The notes under the pieces: model-generated
Databases searched by the model: none
What the model saw: the letters and a program-made list of their open reading frames with translations, nothing else
Told to the model about the DNA's origin: nothing
Position numbers and translations under genes: made by a program
In this document: one piece after another, positions 1 to 9,156 of the stretch
Numbering within the stretch: position 1 is the first letter of the stretch
Layout: every line of letters begins with the position of its first letter
From: [Clostridium] clostridioforme AGR2157
GTDB lineage: Bacteria; Bacillota; Clostridia; Lachnospirales; Lachnospiraceae
Assembly (NCBI RefSeq): GCF_000424325.1
Contig: NZ_AUJR01000005.1
Location: forward strand, 106,737 to 170,736
Direction of reading: 5' to 3'
DNA length: 64,000 nucleotides

Positions 1-1
1 C

Positions 2-1642
2 AATTCCTTTGGATGGAAGATGAACGAGCTGGCAAAACATGTTCCGGAGCTCATCTGCACGGTCCTGGCATTTCTTGCCGTCACCACACTGGATCTGGAG
101 CTGTACCGCAAACGTCCTTCGGAGGCAGCAGGCAAGGCCATGGCATTTAAGAAATCCATGCCGCCTATCCGGATATTGCTGGTGCTGGGAATCGGTTTGG
201 CCGGAGGCATGTTCTTCTGGTCGCTGCAGAGCAGGCTGCGCTGGGGACTGTTCGGAACCATGGTATCGGTGGTGCTGACCCATTGTATCGTGGAAATTAT
301 TTATCATTTTGATTTTAAGAAGATGTTCTGCCACAGACTGCAGCTGGGACTGTGCCTTGCAGCCGGGATCCTGGTATTCTTAAGCTTCCGGTATGACTGG
401 TACGGTTACGATTCCTATATTCCGTCCAAAGAAAAAATCGTGTCCGCCAGCCTGGATATTGGCGTGGACAGCAGCTGGCTCTCGGATAAGACCTTTGAGA
501 CAGGCAGTGACGGAAAGCTGCAGATAAGATATGAAGACCCCTATGAATATATAGAAGAAAACATGGTGCTAACCGATAAAGAGGCTGTCATGTCCATGGT
601 GGAAGAGGGAAGGAAACGCGCCCTTGAGGGCAGGGATGAGCGGCTGGGCATACGCAAGGCAGTGGCCCGTATTGACGGCTGCTATTCCGATGCAGCCGGC
701 TCCATCAGCTATATCGGCGGGGCGGACGGTCCCACCTCCATCTTTCTGGCCATGAAGACAGGCAGCAAAGAGGATTCGGATCAGGAAAAATTTGAGACCA
801 ATATGACAGTATGTTACCGCCTGGCAAACGGCCGTGAGGTGAGGCGTTCCTATTCCCTGCCTCTGTCTGCCGTGATGGATTCCTATGAGGCCCTGTACAG
901 ACAGGATGCTTACAAGGAAGGCATGTACAGGATTTTAAGCCAGGAACCAGGACAGGTAAAACAGGTTATGTACAGGGAGGCGGACCAGGTCATGGAGGTG
1001 AGCCGGGACAGCCGTGTCCAGGAGGCCGTGCTTAAGGCGTATCAGCAGGATATGAGAGAGCTGACTGTGGAGGAGCGGCTGGCGGAGATGCCTGTGGGCA
1101 GCCTTGTATTTATGACTGACCAGGAGAATACCTATCTCCAGCAGCAGCGCCAGACAACCAGATCCGCGTTTGGCGGCATGGCGCGGTATCAGGTGGAGGA
1201 TGTGAGCCAGTACTGGCCGGTGTATCCATCCTTTGAGCGTACCATTGAGCTTCTGAAGGAGCAGGGAATGGAACCCGGCACCTGCCTGGCGCCTGAGAAG
1301 GTGGAGCGGATTACATTTGACGTGCAGAATTATTTTTATGAACAGCAGGGAGAACTGCCGGAGGGAGAGGCGCTGGCAGAGCTTCAGAAAATCAATCCCA
1401 GCTACCGGGAGGACGGTTCCCTGGCATTTGAGGATTCCGGTACCATCCGCTTGCTGCTGGAAGCCATTGCGGAGGATGACAGCTGCCGTATGAATAATCT
1501 TTGCGAGACAGTGGAGGGAGGCCCCTATTGTACCATAAGGACAGAGAATGAAGCGGGAGTGGGAGGAATGCTCATAAAGAACAGAATCACTCCTGAGATA
1601 GCGGAACTCTTTACCGGCATTCCTTTAAATAACGGAAAGTAG
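2..1642 (+). CDS. Membrane protein, C-terminal part (DUF6449-like, probably of an ABC-2-type permease); 5' end outside window
   Basis: The reading frame is open to the left edge, so the ATG at 20 need not be the true start and the gene probably begins before the window. About four hydrophobic segments lie in the first 130 residues counted from position 20, followed by a roughly 400-residue non-membrane domain, expected outside the membrane. The overall plan resembles the C-terminal half of Lachnospiraceae ABC-2-type permeases with a DUF6449 tail; that family call is from memory. At 701-751 the protein carries SYIGGADGPTSIFLA, the hallmark loop of sodium-pumping decarboxylase beta subunits, with nothing else of that family around it. 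A hairpin terminator follows. No function can be assigned from sequence alone. Confidence 0.7.
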   Translation, partial: NSFGWKMNELAKHVPELICTVLAFLAVTTLDLELYRKRPSEAAGKAMAFKKSMPPIRILLVLGIGLAGGMFFWSLQSRLRWGLFGTMVSVVLTHCIVEIIYHFDFKKMFCHRLQLGLCLAAGILVFLSFRYDWYGYDSYIPSKEKIVSASLDIGVDSSWLSDKTFETGSDGKLQIRYEDPYEYIEENMVLTDKEAVMSMVEEGRKRALEGRDERLGIRKAVARIDGCYSDAAGSISYIGGADGPTSIFLAMKTGSKEDSDQEKFETNMTVCYRLANGREVRRSYSLPLSAVMDSYEALYRQDAYKEGMYRILSQEPGQVKQVMYREADQVMEVSRDSRVQEAVLKAYQQDMRELTVEERLAEMPVGSLVFMTDQENTYLQQQRQTTRSAFGGMARYQVEDVSQYWPVYPSFERTIELLKEQGMEPGTCLAPEKVERITFDVQNYFYEQQGELPEGEALAELQKINPSYREDGSLAFEDSGTIRLLLEAIAEDDSCRMNNLCETVEGGPYCTIRTENEAGVGGMLIKNRITPEIAELFTGIPLNNGK

Positions 1643-1665
1643 ACGGATAGGAGAGGACTGAACAT

Positions 1666-1716
1666 AAAAGCAGGGAATCAATCACGTTTCAGTGATTTGC
1701 TCCCTGCTTTTGTTGT
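1666..1716 (+). terminator. Rho-independent terminator
   Basis: The arms AAAGCAGGGAATCAATCA and TGATTTGCTCCCTGCTTT pair over about 16 bases with a short loop, followed by a T-rich stretch. It ends the upstream membrane-protein gene and may also serve the convergent serine dehydratase genes. Confidence 0.8.
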
Positions 1717-1749
1717 TATATCTATTAATATCGTTGAAACACATCAGCT

Positions 1750-2685
1750 TCAGGAGGAACATGCCCCGCATCCGCTGCATCCGCTTTTGGCTTCCCGGGC
1801 AGTGCCGAAAACCTGTTCATGAAGACGCCTTCCCGTGGGGGTGGCGGCCAGGCCGCCCTCGGCCGTCTCCTTTAAGGTAGAAGACATGGCATCGCCTACC
1901 TTCTTCATGGTCCAGATGACTTCATCGGCAGGGATGGCGCTTTCAATGCCGGCCAGGGCCAGTTCCGCCGCTACAAAGGCACCGGCCACGCCGGAAGCAT
2001 TGCGCTTGATACAGGGAATCTCAACCAGTCCGGCTACCGGGTCGCATACAAGCCCCAGTATGTTCTTGATGGCAATGGCGATGGCATGTTCCGCCATTTT
2101 CGGGGTACCGCCTGCCAGCTCCACGATGGCAGCGGCAGCCATGGCGGCGGCAGAGCCGCACTCAGCCTGACATCCGCCCTGGGCTCCTGCCAGGGAGGCG
2201 TTGTTGGCAATGACCATGCCTACGGCGGATGCGGTGAACAGGGACATAACACAGTCCCTTTCCGGAATCTGCTTTTCTGCCTGCATGGTCAGAAGGGCGG
2301 CGGGAAGGATGCCGCAGCTTCCTGCTGTGGGGGCTGCCACAATCCGTCCCATGGCAGCATTGAGCTCCGAAACGGCCAGGGCGCGGTACAGGGCGCCGGA
2401 GAGAAAGGAACCGGTCAGGCTTTTTCCGCTTTCAGATATTTGGCGCATCTTATAGGCGCTGCCGCCGGTCAGTCCGCTGGTGCTTTTGAGGTCTTTATTA
2501 CAGCCGGGCTCGATGCACTCTGCCATGACCTGGTAATTTTTCCGCATTTGTTCATATATAGATTCCTCAGTCTGCTCCGTCTGTTCCGCCTGCTGTCTTA
2601 ATACGATGGCAGAGATGGGAAGGCCGCTTTCTTCGGCGGCAGCTACGATGGATGCCACTGAGGAGTAATTGAATTCAGGTTCCAT
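1750..2685 (-). CDS. sdaAA: L-serine ammonia-lyase, iron-sulfur type, alpha subunit
   Basis: Catalytic subunit of the oxygen-sensitive [4Fe-4S] L-serine dehydratase that converts serine to pyruvate and ammonia in the cytosol. Family signatures are visible: AGSCGILPA, GAQGGCQAECGSA and a CDPVAGLVEIPC segment that supply cluster cysteines. The 311-residue length fits the two-subunit Firmicute form. I chose the start at 2685 because AGGAGG lies eight to ten bases upstream; an in-frame ATG at 2718 has no ribosome site. The C-terminus ends in a cysteine-rich tail (GCSGCGACSS) that is unusual and could be an accessory metal site or simply lineage-specific. It follows sdaAB directly and is surely co-transcribed with it. 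Confidence 0.93.
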   Translation of the reverse strand: MEPEFNYSSVASIVAAAEESGLPISAIVLRQQAEQTEQTEESIYEQMRKNYQVMAECIEPGCNKDLKSTSGLTGGSAYKMRQISESGKSLTGSFLSGALYRALAVSELNAAMGRIVAAPTAGSCGILPAALLTMQAEKQIPERDCVMSLFTASAVGMVIANNASLAGAQGGCQAECGSAAAMAAAAIVELAGGTPKMAEHAIAIAIKNILGLVCDPVAGLVEIPCIKRNASGVAGAFVAAELALAGIESAIPADEVIWTMKKVGDAMSSTLKETAEGGLAATPTGRRLHEQVFGTAREAKSGCSGCGACSS

Positions 2686-2721
2686 AAATATAAATCCTCC
2701 TGTGATTGTAGGTTTCATCAG

Positions 2722-3381
2722 CTATATGGGCTGAAGCATGGTGCTGGAGAAAATGTTGGGAAGCACTTTGATTTTCTCGTTCAGTTCCGGTCCGAAGCTG
2801 CCGTCAATCTCAATGGTCATCACGGCCTCGCCGCCCCGGCTCTGCCTGGACAGGCGGAAGTTGCAGATGTTCACCCCTGCGTCGGCCATGACTTCCGTGA
2901 CAGCCGCAATGGTGCCGGGCGCGTCGCGGTGGAGCACAATCAGGGTGGTGTGTTGTCCGGTGATGGATACCTCCATGCCGTTGACTTCCTTTACAAGTAT
3001 ATTGCCGCCGCCGATGCTGCTTCCCAAAAGGGAGACCGTGTTGCCCGCGGCGTCGGTCAGGGTGACCCTGGCCGTATTGGGATGGGCCCCGTCGATGTCG
3101 CCTGTGGCAATGTTTACTTCCAGCCCCTGTTCCCTTGCAAGCTCCGGCGCCCTGCGTATACGGCTGTCGTCCGTGGCCATTCCCATGATACCGGCAATCA
3201 GGGCCTTGTCCGTGCCGTGGCCCTTATAGGTCTTTGCAAAAGAGCCGTGGAGGAAAATGTCCGCCTTTACGGCTGGCGCGCCCAGCAGAGCCAGGGTTAT
3301 CCTGCCGATTCTGGCAGCCCCTGCCGTGTGGGAACTGGAAGGGCCAATCATCACCGGCCCCAGGATATCAAATACATTCAT
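2722..3381 (-). CDS. sdaAB: L-serine ammonia-lyase, iron-sulfur type, beta subunit
   Basis: Partner subunit of the heterodimeric serine dehydratase. The N-terminus has the family motif GPSSSHTAGAARIG; the C-terminal 80 residues form an ACT domain (TTLIVLHRDAPGTIAAVTEV), which in this family binds serine and tunes activity. The start at 3381 has AAGGCGG upstream on the minus strand and gives 219 residues, the usual length; the ATG at 3423 has none. It is the first gene of the sdaAB-sdaAA unit and is transcribed away from the aminotransferase gene at 3747, so the roughly 365-base gap between them carries both promoters. Confidence 0.93.
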   Translation of the reverse strand: MNVFDILGPVMIGPSSSHTAGAARIGRITLALLGAPAVKADIFLHGSFAKTYKGHGTDKALIAGIMGMATDDSRIRRAPELAREQGLEVNIATGDIDGAHPNTARVTLTDAAGNTVSLLGSSIGGGNILVKEVNGMEVSITGQHTTLIVLHRDAPGTIAAVTEVMADAGVNICNFRLSRQSRGGEAVMTIEIDGSFGPELNEKIKVLPNIFSSTMLQPI

Positions 3382-3640
3382 GATGTTCCGCCTTTCTGTT
3401 ATTCTTTTGTCTGTATTATGCATCTGTACTTATAACCATATTATTTGTCAGGCAATGATAAGCTTTGCCCCGGCTTTAGCCCTCCCTTTTGATGCTTTTC
3501 TTACATTAGTCATTCACAGCTTATTATATCCCAAAATCCTAAAATGGAAAAGTAGAAAATGCAATAATTCCCAAGTTAATCCCAATAACGCCACAAACGT
3601 CTGCAACCTTTACAACCAAATCACACACTTCCTTTTTTTA

Positions 3641-3669
3641 TTGACAATCCTTCCCCATAAAGCTACAAT
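3641..3669 (+). promoter_or_regulatory. Sigma-A promoter for the aminotransferase operon
   Basis: TTGACA and TACAAT are separated by exactly 17 bases, 77 bases before the ATG at 3747. The rest of the 3382-3746 gap is AT-rich and shows no further gene or riboswitch that I can recognise; the divergent sda promoter must lie in its left part but has no convincing consensus. Confidence 0.8.
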
Positions 3670-3746
3670 CATATCAGCAGATGGACCATACAGTATATGT
3701 AAAACAATGTAAGGTCCGCCATCAGGGAGAAAGAGAGGACATAAGT

Positions 3747-4940
3747 ATGATATCAGAGAAAATGAAACCATTGGTCGATAACAATTCCGCCATCCGCGCC
3801 ATGTTTGAGGAGGGTAAGCGTCTGGCCGCCATCCACGGTGCGGAGAATGTGTATGATTTCAGTCTGGGCAACCCCAATGTGCCGGCTCCGGCGGAGGTGA
3901 ACCAGGCAATCTGTGATATCCTGAAGGAAGAAGAGTCCACCTTTGTCCATGGTTATATGAGCAACGCAGGCTATGAGGATGTAAGACAGGCCGTGGCTGA
4001 ATCGTTAAATAAGCGCTTCGGCACGCAGTTTCGCCAGAACAATATCCTGATGACCGTGGGAGCTGCCAGCGGCCTGAATGTGATTTTAAAGACACTGCTG
4101 AATCCGGGAGATGAGGTCATTGCATTTGCTCCCTTTTTTGTGGAGTACGGCAACTATGTCAGTAATTACGACGGAAACCTGGTGGTCATTTCACCGGATA
4201 CAACGGATTTTGAGCCTAATCTGGCAGAGTTTGAGCAGAAGATTAATGCAAGGACCAGGGCGGTCATCATCAATACCCCCAACAACCCCACCGGCGTGGT
4301 GTACTCCCTGGAGACCCTTACAAAGATGGCTGACATCATGCGGGCCAAGGAAAAGGAACTGGGGACAACCATCGTGCTGCTGTCCGACGAGCCTTACAGG
4401 GAACTTGCTTACGACGGCGTGGAAGTGCCCTATGTGACGAATGTTTATGAAAACACTGTTATCTGCTACTCCTACAGCAAGTCTCTGTCCCTGCCGGGAG
4501 AGCGGATTGGCTATCTTGTGATTCCCGATGCCTTAAAGGACAGCGGTGAAGTGTTTAATGCAGCCACCATTGCAAACCGGGTTCTGGGCTGTGTCAATGC
4601 CCCGTCCCTGATGCAGAGGGTCATCATGCGCTGCCTGGATGCCAAGGTGAATCTGGAGGCATATGACAGGAACAGGAACCTTCTCTACAACGGGCTTAAG
4701 GAGCTGGGATTTGAGTGCATCAAGCCCCAGGGAGCATTTTATCTTTTCGTTAAATCTCCGGAGGCCGATGAAAAGAAATTCTGTAAGAACTGTAAGAAAT
4801 ACAATATCCTGGTGGTTCCCGGAACCTCCTTCGCATGTCCCGGCTATGTGCGGGTATCCTACTGCGTGTCCTATGAGCAGATTGAACGCTCCCTTCCTGC
4901 CTTCGCAAAGGTGGCTGCGGACTACGGCCTCACAAAATAA
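3747..4940 (+). CDS. PLP-dependent class I/II aminotransferase (aspartate-aminotransferase-like)
   Basis: Fold-type I aminotransferase of 397 residues. The lysine that binds pyridoxal phosphate sits in SYSKSLSLPGERIGY, and the NTPNNPTGVVYS and SDEPYRELAYDG segments are the standard cofactor and substrate contacts. The start at 3747 has GAGAGG upstream; an in-frame ATG at 3681 would overlap the promoter region. The amino acid substrate cannot be told from sequence; aspartate/glutamate or an aromatic or branched-chain amino acid are all possible. It is followed after 39 bases by hisC, so the two transaminases are likely one transcript. Position opposite the serine dehydratase genes hints at general amino acid catabolism, which is inference. 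Confidence 0.9.
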   Translation: MISEKMKPLVDNNSAIRAMFEEGKRLAAIHGAENVYDFSLGNPNVPAPAEVNQAICDILKEEESTFVHGYMSNAGYEDVRQAVAESLNKRFGTQFRQNNILMTVGAASGLNVILKTLLNPGDEVIAFAPFFVEYGNYVSNYDGNLVVISPDTTDFEPNLAEFEQKINARTRAVIINTPNNPTGVVYSLETLTKMADIMRAKEKELGTTIVLLSDEPYRELAYDGVEVPYVTNVYENTVICYSYSKSLSLPGERIGYLVIPDALKDSGEVFNAATIANRVLGCVNAPSLMQRVIMRCLDAKVNLEAYDRNRNLLYNGLKELGFECIKPQGAFYLFVKSPEADEKKFCKNCKKYNILVVPGTSFACPGYVRVSYCVSYEQIERSLPAFAKVAADYGLTK

Positions 4941-4979
4941 GCAGCAGGAGAGCAGGAAAAATTCTGGAGGAGAGCAGAC

Positions 4980-6053
4980 ATGAGACCATGGGAAATGAAT
5001 ATACGCCGGGTAGTTCCCTATGTTCCGGGGGACCAGCCGGCAGGCGATAAACTGATTAAACTGAATACCAACGAAAACCCGTATCCGCCTGCGCCGGGCG
5101 TGGAAAAGGCTCTGAAGGAAATGGATGTGGACCGGCTGCGCAAGTATCCTGACCCGTCTTCCGCAGAGCTTGTAAAGACCCTGGCAGAATACTACGGGGT
5201 GGGGGAGGACCAGGTGTTTGTGGGCGTTGGCTCTGACGATGTCATAGCCATGTCCTTCCTGACCTTTTTTAACTCCCAAAAGCCGGTGCTGTTTCCGGAC
5301 ATCACTTACTCCTTTTACAAGGTTTGGGCAGACCTGTACCGGGTCCCCTATGAGACGCCGGCGCTGGACAAAAGTCTGGCTATCCGGCCCCTGGATTATA
5401 AAGGGGAAAATGGGGGAATCATATTCCCAAACCCCAATGCGCCCACAGGCATCTATATGCCCCTGGACCAGGTAGAGGAAATTGTAAAAGCCAACCAGGA
5501 TGTTATTGTAATTGTGGATGAGGCATACATCGACTTTGCAGGCCCATCTGCCAGGGAGCTGCTGCCCGGGTATGATAACCTGCTGGTAGTCCAGACCTTC
5601 AGTAAGTCACGTTCCATGGCAGGGGTGCGTATTGGCTTTGCACTGGGAAGTCCTGTATTAATTAAAGCGCTGAATGATGTTAAATATTCCTATAACTCCT
5701 ATACCATGAACCTGCCGTCCCAGATCGCGGGTACCCAGGCTGTGAAGGACAGGGCATATTTTGAGGAGACCAGGGCGAAAATCACGGACACCAGGGAGCG
5801 CGCCAAGAAACGGTTTGCAGAACTTGGATTTACATTCCCGGATTCCATGACGAATTTCATTCTGGTCACCCACGAACGCGTTCCGGCCAGGGCCATATTC
5901 GACGCGCTGAAGAAGGAGCAGATTTATGTGCGCTATTTCAATGCGCCCAGACTGGACAACAGTCTTCGGGTCAGCATTGGCACAGATGAGGAGATGGATG
6001 TCTTGTTCCGGTTCCTGGAGCAGTATCTGAAGGAGTGGAAGCCGGCCCGGTAA
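4980..6053 (+). CDS. hisC: Histidinol-phosphate aminotransferase
   Basis: A 357-residue fold-type I aminotransferase of the HisC subfamily: KLNTNENPYPPAPGV near the N-terminus, FPNPNAPTGIY, VDEAYIDFAG and the PLP lysine in FSKSRSMAGVRIGF. HisC converts imidazole-acetol phosphate to histidinol phosphate in histidine synthesis, but stand-alone copies outside a his operon, as here, often act on aromatic amino acids, threonine phosphate or other substrates. GGAGGA lies ahead of the ATG. No other his gene is in view, so the exact substrate is open. Confidence 0.85.
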   Translation: MRPWEMNIRRVVPYVPGDQPAGDKLIKLNTNENPYPPAPGVEKALKEMDVDRLRKYPDPSSAELVKTLAEYYGVGEDQVFVGVGSDDVIAMSFLTFFNSQKPVLFPDITYSFYKVWADLYRVPYETPALDKSLAIRPLDYKGENGGIIFPNPNAPTGIYMPLDQVEEIVKANQDVIVIVDEAYIDFAGPSARELLPGYDNLLVVQTFSKSRSMAGVRIGFALGSPVLIKALNDVKYSYNSYTMNLPSQIAGTQAVKDRAYFEETRAKITDTRERAKKRFAELGFTFPDSMTNFILVTHERVPARAIFDALKKEQIYVRYFNAPRLDNSLRVSIGTDEEMDVLFRFLEQYLKEWKPAR

Positions 6054-6101
6054 TATGTTTGGGGAAACGATCCGGAGAACGGAAAAAAGCAGTCAGGAGA
6101 G

Positions 6102-7235
6102 ATGGATGTGATGGAAGAAACAGGCTGGAAGCATTATCTTCGTCTTATACTTAATATTGTAATCCCGTTGACGGGCTGGCTGTTAATCTGCCTGCTGGGA
6201 CCTAAGATTTTCAAGTTTTTCATGCCCTTTGTCATAGGCTGGATTATCGCCATGATAGCCAATCCCCTGGTGCGTTTTCTGGAGCGCCGGGTGAAGCTGG
6301 TGCGCAGGCACAGCTCCATTGTCATTGTGGCGGCGGCCCTGGCCCTTGTCATCGGACTCTTATATCTGCTGGTGTCAAGGATCTTAGTCCAGCTGCGCCA
6401 GTTTATCATGGACCTTCCCGGACTCTATGCCGGTATTGAGGGGGATGTGGCCCGCAGCATGGAGCAGCTGTTTGATTTTATGCCCGACAGCATACAGCAG
6501 AGCTGGGCCCAGTTTGGAAACAATCTGGGAAGCTATATGGGGACTGTAGTGGAGAAGATTGCGTCCCCTACCGTGGAGGCGGCGGGAACCGTGGCAAAAA
6601 GCCTTCCGGCCATGCTGGTCTACATCGTGGTCACCATCCTGTCTGCCTATTTCTTTATCGTGGACAGGGACCGCATCCTGGCAGCCATAAAAGCCCATAT
6701 GCCCCAATGGGCAGGCCATTACGGACTGTACCTGAAGGGGGAGGTGCGCCATCTCATAGGCGGTTATTTCATGGCCCAGTTTAAAATTATGGCAGTGGTG
6801 TGGCTGATACTTACGGTGGGATTTATAGTGCTGGGCGTGGGTTACGGCCCGCTGTGGGCGTTTCTCATCGCTTTCCTGGATTTTCTGCCGGTGTTTGGAA
6901 CAGGTACAGCCCTTCTTCCATGGGGGCTTATTAAGCTCCTGGGAGGCGACTACGCCTTCGCCGCAGGCCTGCTGCTGATTTATGTATTGACCCAGGTGAC
7001 AAGGCAGATTGTGCAGCCAAAGCTGGTGGGAGACAGTATGGGTCTGCCGCCTCTTCTCACGCTGTTTTTGCTGTATCTGGGATTTAAGGCGGACGGAATC
7101 GCGGGAATGATTCTGGCCGTACCCATCGGCCTGCTGTTTGTGAATCTGTATCACTACGGAGCGTTTAAAGGCATTACGGACAGTTTGGCCGTACTTGTGA
7201 GGGACATAGAGCGGTTCCGCCATAAAGAGGTATAA
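6102..7235 (+). CDS. AI-2E/YtvI-family integral membrane protein
   Basis: A 377-residue multi-pass protein with about seven to eight hydrophobic segments in the pattern of the AI-2E (PerM/UPF0118) family; the closest named relative by feel is YtvI, a protein tied to sporulation in Bacilli. The central hydrophilic part (about 95-160) and the C-terminal block with FLDFLPVFGTG and QPKLVGDSMGLPP are typical family motifs. Members are proposed exporters, but substrates are known for few. It follows hisC by 48 bases with no terminator between, so it may share its transcript. Confidence 0.8.
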   Translation: MDVMEETGWKHYLRLILNIVIPLTGWLLICLLGPKIFKFFMPFVIGWIIAMIANPLVRFLERRVKLVRRHSSIVIVAAALALVIGLLYLLVSRILVQLRQFIMDLPGLYAGIEGDVARSMEQLFDFMPDSIQQSWAQFGNNLGSYMGTVVEKIASPTVEAAGTVAKSLPAMLVYIVVTILSAYFFIVDRDRILAAIKAHMPQWAGHYGLYLKGEVRHLIGGYFMAQFKIMAVVWLILTVGFIVLGVGYGPLWAFLIAFLDFLPVFGTGTALLPWGLIKLLGGDYAFAAGLLLIYVLTQVTRQIVQPKLVGDSMGLPPLLTLFLLYLGFKADGIAGMILAVPIGLLFVNLYHYGAFKGITDSLAVLVRDIERFRHKEV

Positions 7236-7288
7236 CGGTCCGGTCATATAGGTAATAAGGAATAAAATCTAATCAGGAGAAGACGGAG

Positions 7289-8650
7289 TTGAAAGTGGAG
7301 AATAATCTGGATACAGATAAAGTCAGAGGGCTGGTATGGAGGCTGGCATTTCCTTCCATGCTGGCTCAATTTGTGAATGTAATGTACAGCATTGTGGACC
7401 GTATGTACATTGGAAATATTCCGCAGACCGGCGCCCTGGCCCTGGCCGGTGTGGGAATATGCGGTCCCGTGGTCACACTTATATCATCTTTTGCCAGCTG
7501 GATTGGAGTGGGAGGAGCGCCTCTTATGAGTATCCGTCTGGGACAGAAAAACGAGAGGGCTGCCGCCCTGATGGTGGCCAACTGCTTTGCACTTCTGACA
7601 GGAATGGCCCTTATTATCATGACGGTGTCCTATCTGTTTAAGGATCAGCTTCTGGTATTCTTCGGTGCGGGCCCGGCTATATTTCCCTATGCCAACCAGT
7701 ACATGAGCTGGTATCTGACAGGCACTGCATTTGCTTTGCTCTCAGCGGGCATGAACCAGTTTATCATATGCCAGGGATTTGCCACTGTGGGCATGAAATC
7801 AGTGGTGCTGGGTGCTGTCAGCAACATCGTGCTGGACCCTGTGTTCATCTTTGTTATGAACATGGGAGTCAGGGGAGCTGCCATTGCAACCGTGCTGTCA
7901 CAGATGGCCTCCTGTATCTATGTGCTGCTGTTCCTGTTCGGGAAGCGTCCCCTGGTACGGATTACCTTTGGCGGGTACAGGTGGAAAACCATGAAGAAGG
8001 TGCTCTTAGTGGGCTTGTCCCCGTTTCTAATCATTGCCTCGGACAGCCTTCTCATCATTATCATGAACATGGTTATAAGCAGCTATGGGGGACCTGAGAG
8101 AAGCGGCATGCTACTTACCTGCAACACCATTGTACAGAGCTTCATGCTCATTATTACCATGCCGCTGGGAGGAATTACCGGTGGAACACAGACCGTCATG
8201 GGGTATAATTATGGTGCGGGCCGTCCTGACAGGATACGGAAGGCGGAAAAGCATGTACTGCTTTTATCGGTTGCCTTTACAGCTGTCATGTTCATTATTG
8301 CCCAGGCAGGACCGGGATATTTTGTCAGGATATTTACAAGGGAAATGTCCTATGTCCAGGTTACGGTGTGGGCAATCCGGATATTTACCCTGTGTATCAT
8401 CCCGCTGGCTGTGGAATATACGGTGGTGGACGGATTTACAGGTATGGGAATCGCAAAGGTGGCCATCAGCCTGTCCATGTTCAGAAAGTCGGTCTATTTC
8501 CTTGGGATGATTTTGCTGCCCCGTTATTTTGGGGTAGAGGCCGTGTTTTATGCTGAGCCCATATCGGATATCATGGCCTGTTTAGCTGCGTCCACAACGT
8601 TTATCATGTTAAGCGGAAAGGTTCTGAAGGACAATCGCAGGCTGTTTTGA
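7289..8650 (+). CDS. MATE-family cation/drug antiporter
   Basis: A 453-residue protein with twelve hydrophobic segments in two similar halves, as in MATE exporters (NorM/DinF type) that expel organic cations or drugs using sodium or proton gradients. LAFPSMLAQFVNVMYSIVDRMYIGN is the usual start of the first bundle. Translation begins at TTG 7289 (AGGAGA eight bases upstream) or at the next in-frame GTG, 7295. The substrate is unknown. The 3' end overlaps the upstream region of the DUF523 gene, so the two are close-packed. Confidence 0.88.
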   Translation: MKVENNLDTDKVRGLVWRLAFPSMLAQFVNVMYSIVDRMYIGNIPQTGALALAGVGICGPVVTLISSFASWIGVGGAPLMSIRLGQKNERAAALMVANCFALLTGMALIIMTVSYLFKDQLLVFFGAGPAIFPYANQYMSWYLTGTAFALLSAGMNQFIICQGFATVGMKSVVLGAVSNIVLDPVFIFVMNMGVRGAAIATVLSQMASCIYVLLFLFGKRPLVRITFGGYRWKTMKKVLLVGLSPFLIIASDSLLIIIMNMVISSYGGPERSGMLLTCNTIVQSFMLIITMPLGGITGGTQTVMGYNYGAGRPDRIRKAEKHVLLLSVAFTAVMFIIAQAGPGYFVRIFTREMSYVQVTVWAIRIFTLCIIPLAVEYTVVDGFTGMGIAKVAISLSMFRKSVYFLGMILLPRYFGVEAVFYAEPISDIMACLAASTTFIMLSGKVLKDNRRLF

Positions 8651-8706
8651 TTGGGCAGTTTGGGGGCAGTCAGGCAGAAACATACATAAATGGAAGGAAG
8701 AGGAAT

Positions 8707-9150
8707 ATGAATATACTGGTAAGCGCCTGTTTGCTGGGGGTGGAATGCAGATATAACGGCCGTAGCGTGCTCATTTCCCGGGCAGAGGAACTTTTAAGCA
8801 GACATCACCTGATTCCGGTATGTCCGGAAATCATGGGCGGTCTGGCCACGCCCAGGACACCGGCGGAACGGGTGGGTTCAGGAGTCATCACAAGGGATGG
8901 CGGGGATGTCACGGCAGCATATGAAAAGGGCGCCAGGGAAGTGCTTAAGCTGGCGCAGCTTTACGGCTGCCAGGCAGCCATACTAAAGGAGAAGAGCCCT
9001 TCCTGCGGAAGCGGGCAGATTTATGACGGCACATTTACCGGCACCCTTACAGAGGGGGACGGTGTCTGCGCCGCATGTCTGAAGGAACATGGGATTAGAG
9101 TATATGGGGAGAGCCAGGTGGGGAGACTGTTGGAAGACATAGAAAGGTAA
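8707..9150 (+). CDS. DUF523-family protein
   Basis: A 147-residue soluble protein that matches the DUF523 family: MNILVSACLLGVECRYNG at the start, PEIMGGLATPR, and a conserved cysteine motif KEKSPSCGSGQIYDG, with CAACL further on. The invariant cysteines suggest a metal or iron-sulfur centre, but no activity has been established for the family as far as I know. The start at 8707 has GAAGGAAGAGG directly upstream and begins at the conserved region; an in-frame start at 8647 would add 20 unconserved residues. Six bases separate it from the L,D-transpeptidase gene. Confidence 0.85.
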   Translation: MNILVSACLLGVECRYNGRSVLISRAEELLSRHHLIPVCPEIMGGLATPRTPAERVGSGVITRDGGDVTAAYEKGAREVLKLAQLYGCQAAILKEKSPSCGSGQIYDGTFTGTLTEGDGVCAACLKEHGIRVYGESQVGRLLEDIER

Positions 9151-9156
9151 AGGTGT

